Both the position numbers and the translations under genes were made by a program. 64,000 bases of DNA, taken from Tessaracoccus caeni. Its GTDB lineage: Bacteria > Actinomycetota > Actinomycetes > Propionibacteriales > Propionibacteriaceae. The stretch covers positions 97,414-161,413 of the forward strand of contig NZ_JARGDO010000001.1 of the NCBI RefSeq assembly GCF_029211185.1. The letters are read 5' to 3'. The notes under the pieces were generated by a model. The model ran no database searches, was not told where the DNA came from, and saw nothing but the letters and a program-made list of their open reading frames with translations. Below are positions 26,154 to 35,994 of the stretch, piece by piece; positions within the stretch are counted from its first letter, which is position 1; every line of letters begins with the position of its first letter.

Positions 26154-28527
26154 TCCGCCCCGCGGCCTCACCTCCGACGAGGTCGCGCAGCGGATCGCCG
26201 CAGGACACGTCAACGCGCTGCCCAGCCGCACCGGACGCACCACCGGTCAGATCGTCCGCGACAACGTCTTCACCCGGATCAACCTGATCCTGTTCATCCT
26301 GTTCTGCATGGTGCTCACCACCGGCCAGCTCCTGCAGGGCGCCTTCGGGCTGCTGATCGTCTTCAACTCCGCCATCGGCATCATCCAGGAGCTGCGAGCC
26401 AAGCGCACCCTCGACAACCTGGCGGTCGTGGGCGACGCCCACCCGACGGTGCTGCGCGATGGACGCACCCAGAGCATCGAACGCGACGGGGTGGTGCTCG
26501 ACGACCTGATCGTCGTGCACCCCGGCGACCAGGTGGTGGTAGACGGCTCCATCGTGCAGGCCGACTACCTCGAGGTGGACGAGTCGATGCTGACCGGCGA
26601 GGCCGATCCGATCGCCAAGAAGGAGGGCGACGAGGTGCTCTCGGGCACCTTCATCGTCTCAGGCACCGGTATCTATCGGGCCGAACGGGTCGGCGCTGAG
26701 GCCTACGCGGCCCAGATCACCGCTCAGGCCAGCAAGTTCACGCTGGTCAGCTCCGAGCTGCGCAAGGGCATCGACCAGATCCTGCGCTTCGTCACCTACC
26801 TGCTCGTCCCGGTGGGCCTGCTGACCATCGCCGTGCAGTTCACCCAGGAAGGCTCCAGCTGGCAGGAGATGGTGCTGCGCATGGTCGCGGCGCTGGTGCC
26901 GATGCTGCCCGAGGGCCTGGTGCTGCTCACGTCGATGGCCTTCGCCGTCGGCGTCATCCGTCTGGGGCGCCGCAACTGTCTGGTGCAGGAGCTCCCCGCG
27001 ATCGAGGGCCTGGCCCGTGTCGACGTGGTGTGCGCCGACAAGACGGGCACCCTCACGGAGAACTCGATGCAGCTCGGCGAGGTGATCCCGCTGGGCCTGC
27101 CGCCGGAGCAGTGCCTGCGCGTGCTGTCCCAGTTGGTAGCCGCCGAGCCGGCCCCGAACGCCTCGATGCAGGCGATCGCCGAGCTGGTTCCCGCCGCCGG
27201 AAACCGCTGGGAGCTTCAGGCACGCGCGCCGTTCACCTCCGCCAAGAAGTGGTCCGGAGCGACGTTCCGGGAACACGGTTCGTGGGTGCTCGGCGCGCCC
27301 GACGTGCTGGTGGGCAAGGCCGTCGCGGAGCGTGCGGAGCAGATCGGCTCCACCGGACGCCGCGTGCTGCTGCTGGCCAAGTCCAACGCCCCCGTCGACT
27401 CGGCGTCGGCGCCAGGAAGGATCACCCCGGCGGCGCTGCTGGTGCTCGACCAGCACGTGCGCCCCGACGCCGCCGACACCCTCGACTTCTTCCGCGCCCA
27501 AGGCGTCGGCGTCAAGGTCATCTCGGGCGACAACGCGGCCTCGGTGCGCGCCGTGACCCGCACCCTCGGCATGCACAGCGAGTACGCGATGGACGCCCGC
27601 ACCATGCCCGATCCCGGCGAGGGGTTCAGCGCGCTCGTGGAGAAGCACGACGTGTTCGGGCGCGTCACCCCGGAGCAGAAGCGCCTGATGGTCGACGCGC
27701 TGAAGGAGCACGGCCACTCCGTCGCGATGACCGGCGACGGCGTCAACGACGTGCTGGCACTCAAAGACGCTGACCTGGGAGTCGCCATGGGCTCCGGCTC
27801 CCCCGCCACCCGCTCCGTGGCCCAGATCGTGCTGCTCGACGACCGGTTCGCGACGCTGCCCCACGTCTTCGCCGAAGGCCGGCGCGTGATCGGCAACATC
27901 GAGCGCGTCGCCAAGCTCTTCCTCACCAAGACCATCTACTCGGTGACGCTGGCCCTGGTGATCGGCCTGCTGGGCCTGCAGAGCCCGTTCCTACCCCTTC
28001 AGATGACCGTCATCGGGTGGTTCACCATCGGCATCCCGGCCTTCCTGCTCTCCCTGGCCCCCAACCACGAGCGCGCGCGACCCGGCTTCGTCAAGCGCAC
28101 CCTCGCCATGGCCATCCCCTGGGGCCTCATCGTCGCGACGGCCACCTTGACCGCCTACCTGAGCGTGCGCGGCTTCGGTGCCGCCGCCGACGCCACCCAG
28201 GTGGGCGCCTCCACCGCGGCCATGATCGCGCTGATCACCACCGCCACCTGGGTGCTGTCGCTGGTGGCACGGCCCTACCAGTGGTGGCGCGTCGGGCTGG
28301 TCGCCTTCGCCTACGGCTTCTACGCCCTGATGTTCCTGCTGCCCGCCACCCAGCGCATCCTTCAGATCGACACCGATCACCCCGAGGTGGCCTTCATCGG
28401 GCTCGTCGCGGGCGTCGTCGGGGCCTGCTGCGCAGAGCTCGTCTGGTGGGTGGGCGCGCGGATTCGCCGCGAGCGCCCCGTACTGTGGAGGGTAGACTCA
28501 CCGGTGCGCCGCGACGCCCAGGCATAG
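26134..28527 (+). CDS. ctpE: P-type cation-transporting ATPase (CtpE-like)
   Basis: A 797-residue membrane ATPase resembling mycobacterial CtpE, which has been linked to calcium uptake. Motifs: actuator loop TGEAD in [13 protein letters not shown], phosphorylation site [10 protein letters not shown] (Asp near residue 303), nucleotide-binding region, and hinge [24 protein letters not shown] in two parts. About ten transmembrane helices. It lacks N-terminal heavy-metal CxxC domains, so it is not a copper or zinc exporter of the P1B type. GTG 26134 overlaps the previous gene by 20 bp; GTG 26143 is another possible start. Ion specificity is inferred from overall resemblance only. Confidence 0.87.
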   Translation: MSGVPADPPRGLTSDEVAQRIAAGHVNALPSRTGRTTGQIVRDNVFTRINLILFILFCMVLTTGQLLQGAFGLLIVFNSAIGIIQELRAKRTLDNLAVVGDAHPTVLRDGRTQSIERDGVVLDDLIVVHPGDQVVVDGSIVQADYLEVDESMLTGEADPIAKKEGDEVLSGTFIVSGTGIYRAERVGAEAYAAQITAQASKFTLVSSELRKGIDQILRFVTYLLVPVGLLTIAVQFTQEGSSWQEMVLRMVAALVPMLPEGLVLLTSMAFAVGVIRLGRRNCLVQELPAIEGLARVDVVCADKTGTLTENSMQLGEVIPLGLPPEQCLRVLSQLVAAEPAPNASMQAIAELVPAAGNRWELQARAPFTSAKKWSGATFREHGSWVLGAPDVLVGKAVAERAEQIGSTGRRVLLLAKSNAPVDSASAPGRITPAALLVLDQHVRPDAADTLDFFRAQGVGVKVISGDNAASVRAVTRTLGMHSEYAMDARTMPDPGEGFSALVEKHDVFGRVTPEQKRLMVDALKEHGHSVAMTGDGVNDVLALKDADLGVAMGSGSPATRSVAQIVLLDDRFATLPHVFAEGRRVIGNIERVAKLFLTKTIYSVTLALVIGLLGLQSPFLPLQMTVIGWFTIGIPAFLLSLAPNHERARPGFVKRTLAMAIPWGLIVATATLTAYLSVRGFGAAADATQVGASTAAMIALITTATWVLSLVARPYQWWRVGLVAFAYGFYALMFLLPATQRILQIDTDHPEVAFIGLVAGVVGACCAELVWWVGARIRRERPVLWRVDSPVRRDAQA

Positions 28528-28591
28528 CCACGCGTGGCAAAATCGAGCGAACATCCTTCCCCATCCCGCCGATCCTGACGGAGAGTGATCT

Positions 28592-30718
28592 GTGACCAGC
28601 ACATACGACCCCTTGGTCGGCCAAGTGCTGGACGACCGCTACGAGATCATCGCGAAACTGGACCGGGGTGGCATGGCCACCGTCTATCGCGCCCGAGACC
28701 GCCGGCTCTCGCGCATCGTCGCCTTGAAGGTGATGCGCAGCGACCTGGGCGAGGACGACGAGTTCACGGCGAAATTCGACCGCGAGGCCCGGGCCGCGGC
28801 CGTGCTCTCCCACCCCAACGTGGTGGCGGTCTTCGATCAGGGCGCCTCCTTCGGCCAGCCCTACATCGTGATGGAGTACGTCGACGGAGAGACGCTGCGT
28901 CGCATGATCAGCCGCGACGCCCCGTTCGCGCCCGACGCCGCGCTGGGGATCATGGAGGCGATCGCCTCCGCCCTGGCCTCTGCGCACGAGGAAGGCGTGA
29001 TCCACCGCGACATCAAGCCCGAGAACGTGCTGGTCTCCACCCGCGGCCAGGTGAAGGTGGCCGACTTCGGGCTCGCGCGCCGGGTCGACTCCCCCCAGGT
29101 GACGTCTACCGGCGTGCTGGTGGGCACCGCCAGCTACCTGCCGCCGGAACTCGTCACCCACGCCCGGCCAGACGCACGCAGCGACGTCTACTCCGCCGGC
29201 GTCGTGCTGTTCGAGCTCCTCACCGGCGAGAAGCCGCATCAGGGCGAGACCAACTATCAGATCGCGTTCCAGCACGTCACCGTCGACATCGAGCGCCCGT
29301 CGCAGCGGCTGAAGACCACCGCGTGGCGCATCCCCGACTATCTCGACGCCCTGGTGCAGGCCGCCACCAGCCGCGATCCCGAGAACCGGGTCGCCGACGG
29401 GCGCGAGCTGCTCCAGCTGGTGCGACGCTGCCGGGCCGAACTGGCGAAGAGCGGTGACGTCGACAACCCCGAGCTCGCGGCCGAACTCCGTCCCGACCCC
29501 GCCGACTCCAACCACACCATGCCGATCATGCCCAAGCCCGCTGGACGGCCCCGGCCCTCCGGTGCGCCGTCGGCCTCCCCGGTCTACCCGTCGCCGGTAT
29601 CCAGCCACTCCGCCTCGTCGCCGATGCCCTCCCCGCTGTCCTTCCGCTCCCTGGAGCCCGACGCGGCACCCGACGACTCCTCCTACGACGACGAACCGCC
29701 AGCACCCGCCACGCCGCCGTCGCCGCGACAGGGCTACCCGCGCAGTCACAGCACCCCGGTCTTCGGCAACGTGAAGCTGTCCGCCGACCCCACCCACCGT
29801 CGACGCCGCGGCATCGTGCTGCTCGTGCTGGTGCTGCTGCTGACGGCGCTGGTGTCGGTCGGTTCCTGGTGGTGGACGGCAGGACGGTTCACCACCGTCC
29901 CCGATCTGGCCAAGGTGAGCGAGGCCGAAGCCAGCACCGCCGCGGAGGCCAACGCCCTCGGCATCACCACCGCCTCCGAGTATTCGGAGACGGTGGAGAA
30001 AGGTCTCGTGATCAGCACCGACCCCGCCGCGGGCGAACGCGTGCTGCGCGGCGAGCAGGTGACGGTCATCATCTCTCTCGGCCCCGAGCGCTTCGACATG
30101 CCGGAAGTGGTCGGGCTGACCCTCGACGAGGCCACCACGAAGCTGCGCGACAACACCCTCGCCCTCGGCGAGGTGACGGAGAAATGGTCCGAGACCAAGC
30201 CCATCGGCGAGGTGCTCGCCGCCGCGGAGCAACCCGGCACCAAGCTCAAGCGGGACACCCCGGTGGGCCTCACCGTCTCCAAGGGCCCCAAGCCCATCGA
30301 GATCGAGAGCTTCGTCGGACGCAGCGCCGATCAGGCCGTCAAGGATCTGGAGAAGGCCGGCTTCACCACCACGATGAAGGAGGAGCACTCCGGCAGCGTG
30401 GAGAAGGGCATGGTGATCTCCCAGACGCCGTCCTCGGGCACGGGCAAGAAGGGCGACCAGATCGCTCTGGTGCGCTCGCTCGGCCCCGAGATGGTCGACG
30501 TGCCCACCGTGCTGGGCTCGCTGCCGCTGCCCGTGGCGGACGTCGAGAAGGAGGTCAAGGCGCTCGGATTCGAAACCGAAACCACCCGCGGCACGCTTCA
30601 GCTTCCCGGCCCCACCTACGTCGTCGACGCCAAGTACAAGGTGGGCGACACCGAGGTCGAGCCGAACGCCGACGGGAAGATCCCCGCCAACGCCGTGGTC
30701 GTCCTGGTCACCACCTAG
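28592..30718 (+). CDS. pknL: Ser/Thr protein kinase with PASTA domains (PknL-like)
   Basis: A 708-residue Hanks-type kinase. Kinase domain residues 12-270: Gly loop LDRGGMATVY, ATP Lys in VALKVM, catalytic loop HRDIKPEN, DFG in VADFGLAR, activation-loop Thr and Ser, and APE-like PPE. A Pro/Ser-rich juxtamembrane segment (290-400) precedes one transmembrane helix (about 407-427, GIVLLVLVLLLTALVSVGSW). Four extracellular PASTA domains follow (430-706; e.g. VPDLAKVSEAEA, MPEVVGLTLDEA), which in the family bind peptidoglycan fragments. GTG start with GGAGAG 6 nt upstream. Its place between the polyprenyl synthase and aroG matches mycobacterial pknL, though the number of PASTA domains may differ. 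Confidence 0.93.
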   Translation: MTSTYDPLVGQVLDDRYEIIAKLDRGGMATVYRARDRRLSRIVALKVMRSDLGEDDEFTAKFDREARAAAVLSHPNVVAVFDQGASFGQPYIVMEYVDGETLRRMISRDAPFAPDAALGIMEAIASALASAHEEGVIHRDIKPENVLVSTRGQVKVADFGLARRVDSPQVTSTGVLVGTASYLPPELVTHARPDARSDVYSAGVVLFELLTGEKPHQGETNYQIAFQHVTVDIERPSQRLKTTAWRIPDYLDALVQAATSRDPENRVADGRELLQLVRRCRAELAKSGDVDNPELAAELRPDPADSNHTMPIMPKPAGRPRPSGAPSASPVYPSPVSSHSASSPMPSPLSFRSLEPDAAPDDSSYDDEPPAPATPPSPRQGYPRSHSTPVFGNVKLSADPTHRRRRGIVLLVLVLLLTALVSVGSWWWTAGRFTTVPDLAKVSEAEASTAAEANALGITTASEYSETVEKGLVISTDPAAGERVLRGEQVTVIISLGPERFDMPEVVGLTLDEATTKLRDNTLALGEVTEKWSETKPIGEVLAAAEQPGTKLKRDTPVGLTVSKGPKPIEIESFVGRSADQAVKDLEKAGFTTTMKEEHSGSVEKGMVISQTPSSGTGKKGDQIALVRSLGPEMVDVPTVLGSLPLPVADVEKEVKALGFETETTRGTLQLPGPTYVVDAKYKVGDTEVEPNADGKIPANAVVVLVTT

Positions 30719-30739
30719 AGCGACACAACGACCCCGGCG

Positions 30740-31756
30740 CTAACCCAGCAGCCCGCCGAGGATCGTCCCCGCCTGGCGGCACTGCTCCTCGGTCACGTCC
30801 AGGTGGGTGACCACGCGCAGTTGCTTGGGTCCGATGACGCTCAGTGCGACGCCGTTCTCTCGTGCCGCTGCCGCCGCTGCGGGAGCGTTCTGGCAGTCGA
30901 TCAGCACCACGTTGGTCTCGACGCTGCCCAGATCCACCGCGTCCGGCCGACGCTCGGCCAGCGCGGCCGCGAAGGCTCGAGCCGCCACGTGATCTTCGCC
31001 GACGCGCGCGAGGTTGTGCTCCAAGGCGTAGCCGGCGGCGGCCGCCATCAGGCCGGCTTGCCGCCATCCTCCGCCCAGGCGCTTGCGCTGGATCCGGGCT
31101 CGGGCGATGTCGTCCGCATCTCCGATCAGAACGCTGCCCATGGGGGCGCCGAGGCCCTTCGAGAGGCACAGGCTGACGGAGTCGAACAGCGCGCCGTGAT
31201 CGGCGAACGAGCGGCCGGTCACCGCGATCGCGTTGGCCAGGCGGGCGCCGTCGAGATGGGTCTTGATACCCAGCTCGCGGGCACCGGCGGTGAGCCGGCG
31301 AACCTGCTCGAAGTCCTGCACCGTGCCGCCGCCGAAGTTGTGGGTGTCCTCCACCTCGATGCACGAGGTCTCCACCAGGAACGGGCCGCAGCCGACGGCC
31401 GCCAGCGCCAGCGCCTCGTCGGCGACCAGCTTGCCGCGTTCCGTGGTCCAGGTGCGCATGGTGACGCCGTGCAGCGCCCCGTGCGCCCCCATCTCCGCCC
31501 GGGCAATGTGGGCGCGGACGTCGCAGAGCACCTCGGTGCCCGGTCGCGTGTGCAGCCAGACGCCCAGCAGGTTGGCCATCGATCCGGTCACACAGAACAG
31601 GGCCGCCTCCCGTCCGAAGAGGTCGGCGACCTGCTCCTCCAGCGCAATCACCGAAGGATCCTCGGCGTACACGTCGTCTCCCACGGGAGCCGCGGTCATC
31701 GCGGCCAGCATCCCGGCCGACGGACGGGTGACGGTGTCGCTACGCAGGTCGATCAT
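30740..31756 (-). CDS. ltaE: Low-specificity threonine aldolase
   Basis: A PLP enzyme that splits threonine to glycine and acetaldehyde. 338 residues of the aspartate-aminotransferase-fold beta-eliminating-lyase group. Motifs: IDLRSDTVTRPS at the N-terminus, LFCVTGSMANLLG, HNFGGGTV, HLDGARLANA, and the PLP Lys in SLCLSKGLGAPMGSVL. ATG 31756 overlaps the aroG stop (TGATG), so the two form an operon. The frame continues upstream through aroG, but that part is spurious. Convergent with the PASTA kinase, 21 bp apart. Confidence 0.93.
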   Translation of the reverse strand: MIDLRSDTVTRPSAGMLAAMTAAPVGDDVYAEDPSVIALEEQVADLFGREAALFCVTGSMANLLGVWLHTRPGTEVLCDVRAHIARAEMGAHGALHGVTMRTWTTERGKLVADEALALAAVGCGPFLVETSCIEVEDTHNFGGGTVQDFEQVRRLTAGARELGIKTHLDGARLANAIAVTGRSFADHGALFDSVSLCLSKGLGAPMGSVLIGDADDIARARIQRKRLGGGWRQAGLMAAAAGYALEHNLARVGEDHVAARAFAAALAERRPDAVDLGSVETNVVLIDCQNAPAAAAAARENGVALSVIGPKQLRVVTHLDVTEEQCRQAGTILGGLLG

Positions 31757-33141
31757 CACAGCTCTCGGGGTTCGAAGTTCTGCACCGGATTGATCCGGCG
31801 GCCACGGTTCTCCTTGAGCCGCGTGGCGACGGTGAAGGCCATCTCCAGCGACTGGTCGCGGTTGAGGCGCGGGTCGCAGACCGTCTCGTAGCGGCTGGCC
31901 AGGTCGTTCTCGCTCAGCTGGTGGGCGCCGCCGACGCACTCGGTGACGTCGTCGCCGGTCAGCTCGACGTGCAGGCCACCCGGCCAGGTGCCGAGCTGGG
32001 CGTGCACGTCGAAGAAGCCGTTGACCTCGTCCACCACGTCCTCGAAGGAGCGGGTCTTGTAGCCGTGCGCGGTCTCGAAGGTGTTGCCGTGCATGGGATC
32101 GCACACCCAGGCCACCTTGCGGCCCGACGCCTCGAAGCCTTCGATCAGCGGGGGCAGCGCCTCGCGAATCCGGCCCGCGCCCATCCGCGTGATGAAGGTC
32201 AGCTTGCCGGGAATGCGGTCGGGGTCGAGCTTGTCGGCGTAGGCCAGCGCTTCCTCAGGAGTGGTGGTGGGGCCGAGCTTGAGGCCGACGGGGTTCTGGA
32301 CGCGGCTCAGCAGCTCCAGGTGGGCCCCGTCGAGCTGGCGGGTGCGCTCGCCGATCCACAGCATGTGGCCGGAGCAGTCGTAGGGAAGCTTCGAGCGCGA
32401 GTCGATGCGGGTGAGGGCGCGCTCGTACTCCAGCAGCAGCGCCTCGTGGCTGGCGTAGAAGTCGACGGTGCTGAGCGCGTCGTCCTGCACGCCGCAGGCC
32501 ACCATGAAGGCCAGCGCGCGGTCGATCTCGGCCGCGAGCTCCTCGTACTCGGCCTCGACCTTCGAGTCGCGCACGAAGTCGGCGTTCCAGCTGTGCACGC
32601 CCCGCAGATCGGCAAAGCCGCCCTGGGTGAACGCCCGCACCAGGTTCAGCGTGGCGGCGGAGTAGTTGTAGACGCGCAGCAGGTGCCGCGGATCATGCAC
32701 CCGCGCCTCTTCGGTGAACTCGAAGCCGTTGACGGCGTCGCCGCGGTAGCTGGGCAGCGTCACGCCGTCGCGCGTCTCGGTGTCCGCAGAGCGCGGCTTG
32801 GCGTACTGGCCGGCGATCCGGCCGACCTTCACCACCGGCACCTGAGCGGCGTAGGTCAGCACGACGGCCATCGACAGCTGCACCATCAGCTTGCCCTTGA
32901 TGTCTTGAGCCGTTCCCGTCTCGAAGGACTCGGCGCAGTCGCCGCCCTGCAGCAGGAAGGCTCGTCCTTCGGCGACCTCGGCCATCTTGGCCCGCAGGTC
33001 GTCGCACTCGCCGGCGAACACCAGCGGCGGTCGCTTCTCCAGCTCCGCCACGACCCTGTCGAGCACCTCGGGGTTGGGGTAGCTGGGCTGCTGTACCTGG
33101 GGAAATGCGCGCAGATCTTCCCTGGAGATGATGGAGGACAT
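31756..33141 (-). CDS. aroG: Class II 3-deoxy-D-arabino-heptulosonate 7-phosphate synthase
   Basis: First step of the shikimate pathway: phosphoenolpyruvate plus erythrose 4-phosphate to DAHP. 461 residues of the plant/actinobacterial class II type. Motifs: LQGGDCAESF (metal-binding Cys), VGRIAGQYAKPRS, LWIGERTRQLDGAH, NPVGLKLGP, WVCDPMHGNT (metal His), and HVELTGDDVTECVGG. Start ATG 33141 follows a TACCCT box by 7 nt, consistent with a leaderless transcript. Coupled by TGATG to ltaE. Confidence 0.97.
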   Translation of the reverse strand: MSSIISREDLRAFPQVQQPSYPNPEVLDRVVAELEKRPPLVFAGECDDLRAKMAEVAEGRAFLLQGGDCAESFETGTAQDIKGKLMVQLSMAVVLTYAAQVPVVKVGRIAGQYAKPRSADTETRDGVTLPSYRGDAVNGFEFTEEARVHDPRHLLRVYNYSAATLNLVRAFTQGGFADLRGVHSWNADFVRDSKVEAEYEELAAEIDRALAFMVACGVQDDALSTVDFYASHEALLLEYERALTRIDSRSKLPYDCSGHMLWIGERTRQLDGAHLELLSRVQNPVGLKLGPTTTPEEALAYADKLDPDRIPGKLTFITRMGAGRIREALPPLIEGFEASGRKVAWVCDPMHGNTFETAHGYKTRSFEDVVDEVNGFFDVHAQLGTWPGGLHVELTGDDVTECVGGAHQLSENDLASRYETVCDPRLNRDQSLEMAFTVATRLKENRGRRINPVQNFEPREL

Positions 33142-33148
33142 GAGCGAA

Positions 33149-33154
33149 AGGGTA
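33149..33154 (-). promoter_or_regulatory. -10 box of a leaderless promoter (aroG)
   Basis: TACCCT on the minus strand ends 7 nt before ATG 33141; no purine-rich ribosome-binding site is present. Confidence 0.55.
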
Positions 33155-33178
33155 CCGCACCCTCGGAGGGGCTGGTGA

Positions 33179-33874
33179 CTAGAAGACCTCGTCGGGGCGG
33201 AGCAGGCCCTGCTCGATGGCGTACAGGGTCAGCTCGACCCGATTGGTGAGCCCCAGCTTGCGCAGCACGTTGTGGACGTGGTTCTGCACCGTGCGATGCG
33301 AGATGAACAGGTCGGCGGCGATGTCGCGGTAGGCCTTGCCCCTGGCCACCTGCTGCAGCACCTCGACCTCACGACCGGTCAGCGTGGGCGCCGCCTCTTC
33401 TTCGTCCGTCTCGTTGACGAGCCGCCGGAACTCGCCCATCACCCAGCCTGAGAGCTCTTGGGACAGCATCGCGCTGCCGTTGGCCACCAGACGAGCGGCC
33501 TGGATGAGTTCGGGCCCGGTAGCGGTCTTGAGCACGTAGCCCAGGGCGCCCGCTCGCAGGGCACTGAGCACGTGTTCACGGTCGGACGAGCCGGACACGA
33601 CGAGGATGCCCATCTCCGGGAACTCGGCGTGCAGCGTCTCGATACACGCCTGGCCGCTCGGCTCCGGCATCGTGAGATTGGTCACCAGCATGTCGGGGCG
33701 GCTCGCCCTGGCACGCTGCAGACACTCGGTGCCCGTCTTCGCGACGGCGACCACCTCGAAACCTCCCGACGTGAGTTCGGCGCTGAGGGCCTCGAGCCAC
33801 AAGGGATGATCGTCGACGATCATCACCCGTGTGCGACCCCCGTCGCTCTTTGTCTCAGACATAGGGCCCATCAT
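33179..33874 (-). CDS. Atypical NarL-type response regulator lacking the phospho-acceptor Asp
   Basis: 231 residues: receiver domain with acidic pocket (MIVDDHP), Ser in VVSGSSD and Lys in GYVLKTA, plus LuxR-type helix-turn-helix (LTGREVEVLQQVARGKAYRD, SHRTVQNHVHNVLRKLGL). The residue that should be the phosphorylated Asp is Asn (codon AAT at 33679-33677) in the motif TNLTMPEPSG. No kinase gene adjoins it, so it is an orphan. It lies 15 bp downstream of plsC on the same strand. Start is either this ATG, the ATG just after it, or ATG 33862 (MSETKSDGG); the ribosome-binding site does not decide. It may act without phosphorylation. Confidence 0.88.
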   Translation of the reverse strand: MMGPMSETKSDGGRTRVMIVDDHPLWLEALSAELTSGGFEVVAVAKTGTECLQRARASRPDMLVTNLTMPEPSGQACIETLHAEFPEMGILVVSGSSDREHVLSALRAGALGYVLKTATGPELIQAARLVANGSAMLSQELSGWVMGEFRRLVNETDEEEAAPTLTGREVEVLQQVARGKAYRDIAADLFISHRTVQNHVHNVLRKLGLTNRVELTLYAIEQGLLRPDEVF

Positions 33875-33889
33875 GCCCGCCGCCCCTGC

Positions 33890-34642
33890 TCACTTGGGCT
33901 CTGGCGCCTGACCATCTCCGGGCCGGGGGCGGATGAAGGCGTCGGAGCCGCCGTCCTTCAGGTCGCCGTGCTTGACCCGGGTGGCATAGACGTCCACATA
34001 GGTCTGCCCGGTGAGCCGTTGAATGCTCGCCATCACCTCCTCGGTGACGTAGCGCAGCACCTTTGTGTTGGTCTGCCCGTGGTACTGCGGGAAGCTCAGG
34101 GGCTGACCGATCGCGACGACAGGGCGCCGCACCCACGGAATGCCGAACGGGCCGTTGACCCGCTCGGTGCCGACGATCCCCACCGGGAGGATCGGCACGC
34201 CGTTGATGAGCGCGATCCGGGCGATCCCCGTCTTTCCCTTGTACAGCCGACCATCGGGCGAACGGGTGCCCTCGGGGTAGATCCCGACGACGCGACCCTC
34301 CGCGAGCACGTCGGAGATCGACTGCAGCGCATCCGCGCTGGCGCGTCCGCCACTGCGATCCATCGGCACCATCTTGATCACCTTCAAGAACCAGGCGACG
34401 ATCTTGGTGCCCACGTTGTTGCCGCTGAAGAGCTCGGCTTTGGCGGGGAACGTCATGGGCCTCGACACCATCGCGGGCACCACGATGGAGTCCATCGCCG
34501 CGATGTGGTTGCTGGCGAGGATCACGCCGCCGTCCCGCGGCACGTTCTCCAGACCCTCAACCCGGGCCTTGAAGCCGAACTTCACCAAGGGACGGAAGAT
34601 CGTGTACTTGAAGATCTGATAAGCGGTCGACACCGTGGACAC
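33890..34642 (-). CDS. plsC: 1-acyl-sn-glycerol-3-phosphate acyltransferase (PlsC family)
   Basis: A 250-residue membrane-associated acyltransferase for phospholipid synthesis. Acceptor motif NHIAAMD (HX4D), substrate motif YPEGTRSPDG, and PVGIVGTERV are seen. The C-terminal 30 residues are charged and Pro-rich. AGGAG is upstream: GTG 34642 is only 3 nt from it, GTG 34633 about 9-10 nt, so the true start may be three codons later. TAGAAT at 34670-34665 is a likely -10 box. Same position near aroG as the mycobacterial homologue. Confidence 0.92.
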   Translation of the reverse strand: MSTVSTAYQIFKYTIFRPLVKFGFKARVEGLENVPRDGGVILASNHIAAMDSIVVPAMVSRPMTFPAKAELFSGNNVGTKIVAWFLKVIKMVPMDRSGGRASADALQSISDVLAEGRVVGIYPEGTRSPDGRLYKGKTGIARIALINGVPILPVGIVGTERVNGPFGIPWVRRPVVAIGQPLSFPQYHGQTNTKVLRYVTEEVMASIQRLTGQTYVDVYATRVKHGDLKDGGSDAFIRPRPGDGQAPEPK

Positions 34643-34697
34643 ACTCCTGTTCTGAGGTCACCGCATTCTATCCGCGGCGAGTCGTGCAGTGGATAAG

Positions 34698-34736
34698 GAA
34701 ACGGCCCGGCTCTTGGGGGGAGAACCGGGCCGTTTC
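34698..34736 (-). terminator. Terminator after the NlpC/P60 gene
   Basis: 12-bp perfect stem (34698-34709 with 34725-34736) with A/T base pairs at its foot. It lies 14 bp beyond the minus-strand stop at 34750. Confidence 0.8.
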
Positions 34737-34749
34737 AGCTTTGGGGTTA

Positions 34750-35817
34750 CTACGCGACGCGACGCGCTCCGCTGTAGGGCATCGAGTCGAGCTCGGCGGT
34801 GACGATGCCGCGACGCGGGTTGGCGGCGTGCACGATCTTGCCGTCGCCGATGTACATGCCGACGTGGCTCACCGGGCTGTAGTAGAACACCAGGTCGCCG
34901 GGGCGCAGTTCGCTCTTGGAGACCGCGGTGCCGGTGGTGGACTGGGCCCGCGACGAGCGAGTGAGGCTGACGCCCACCTCGCCGTAGGCGTAGGCCATCA
35001 GGCCGGAGCAGTCGAAGGTGCTGGGGCCTGCGGTGCCCCACACGTAGCTCTTGCCCACCTGGGCGAGCGCGATCTCGACGGCCTCGGCGGCGCGGTCGCT
35101 GGTGCTGCCGCTGCGCGCGGCAGGAGTGGAGTCGGCGGCCGACTCGGTGCCGTCGTTGGAGCGGTCGCCTTCGCGGGAGGCTGCGGCCAGGCGCTCCTCC
35201 TCGAGGCGGGCGAGACGCTCTTCCTCAAGACGAGCGAGGCGCTCCTGCTCCTCGGCGTTGAGCCGGTCGTAGACCTCCTTCGCCTCGGCTTCCTTGTCGC
35301 GGTAGTCGTCGGCGAGGGCGACCTTGGCGTCGCGGTCCTTGACCAGCTGCTCTTCGGTGGCCTCGGCCTCGTTGCGCAACGAGGTGAGCTTGGCCTGGCC
35401 GACCTGCAACTCCTGAAGCCCGGCGTTGGAGCGCTCGGTCTCGCTGTGAATGGTGGCCAGCGAGCTCAGGAAATCCGACTCGTCGGAGCTGGAGAACAAC
35501 TGCGCCGTGAGATCGAACCCGCCGGTCTGAAGCTGCACGATCGCCACCTCACCCAACTGGGTGGACAGCTCGGAGACCAGCTCCTCCTGCTCCAGCAGAT
35601 CCTTGGTGAGCACCTTCAGCTTGGCCTCGGCCTCGTCGACCCGCGCGGACGCCTCGATGATCTCCTGATCGATCGCGGACACCTGCTGCGAGATCTCGTC
35701 CAGCTTGGCCTTCGCCTCGCGCACCTTGTCGGGATCAGCTTGTGCCGCCGATACGGAAAGGGTTGCGACCATGACGCCGGCGGTAAGGCTGGCGATCACT
35801 GTGCGGATTCGACTCAC
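34750..35817 (-). CDS. Secreted NlpC/P60 peptidoglycan endopeptidase (RipA-like)
   Basis: 355 residues. Signal peptide (MSRIRTVIASLTAGVMVATL, cleavage near AQA-D); a long coiled coil (residues 30-225, rich in Glu/Lys/Ala, including the tandem LARLEEER repeat); Ser/Asp/Thr linker; C-terminal NlpC/P60 domain with catalytic Cys270 in FDCSGL, His in VSHVGMYIGDG and the third polar residue near HAANP. It cleaves stem peptides during cell separation; the coiled coil may hold it inactive, as in RipA-like enzymes. GTG start with AGGAG 7 nt upstream. Corresponds in position to mycobacterial Rv2190c. Confidence 0.93.
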   Translation of the reverse strand: MSRIRTVIASLTAGVMVATLSVSAAQADPDKVREAKAKLDEISQQVSAIDQEIIEASARVDEAEAKLKVLTKDLLEQEELVSELSTQLGEVAIVQLQTGGFDLTAQLFSSSDESDFLSSLATIHSETERSNAGLQELQVGQAKLTSLRNEAEATEEQLVKDRDAKVALADDYRDKEAEAKEVYDRLNAEEQERLARLEEERLARLEEERLAAASREGDRSNDGTESAADSTPAARSGSTSDRAAEAVEIALAQVGKSYVWGTAGPSTFDCSGLMAYAYGEVGVSLTRSSRAQSTTGTAVSKSELRPGDLVFYYSPVSHVGMYIGDGKIVHAANPRRGIVTAELDSMPYSGARRVA

Positions 35818-35852
35818 GAAGGCACTCCTGTGCTGATAGAAAATCTGAGACG

Positions 35853-35881
35853 ATCCTAAACAAAGTTCAGCGTCGACTCAA
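35853..35881 (-). promoter_or_regulatory. Promoter of the NlpC/P60 gene
   Basis: Minus strand TTGAGT (35881-35876), 17-nt spacer, TAGGAT (35858-35853); leader of roughly 28 nt to the GTG start. Confidence 0.6.
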
Positions 35882-35930
35882 CACGGATCGCAAAGCTGTG
35901 CAAAACTCCCGCCTTCCTTCCGTGGACGGC

Positions 35931-35975
35931 GATGCGCCCGGCACGGCGGTTGGGGACCGCAGCACCGGGCGCATC
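35931..35975 (-). terminator. Terminator after the beta-propeller gene
   Basis: 11-bp outer stem gatgcgcccgg (35931-35941) with its complement (35965-35975) and an inner gcggt/accgc pairing. It lies 20 bp past the stop at 35995. Confidence 0.75.
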
Positions 35976-35994
35976 GTCGCGTCGAGCCGATGAG

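Noticed and set aside
26134-28527. Copper- or magnesium-type P-type ATPase
   Set aside because: No CxxC or CPC metal motifs, and overall sequence is closer to CtpE than to MgtA or CopA.
28394-30388. 664-codon minus ORF opposite the PASTA kinase
   Set aside because: Mirror frame of the kinase; Gly/Val/Arg-rich with no motif.
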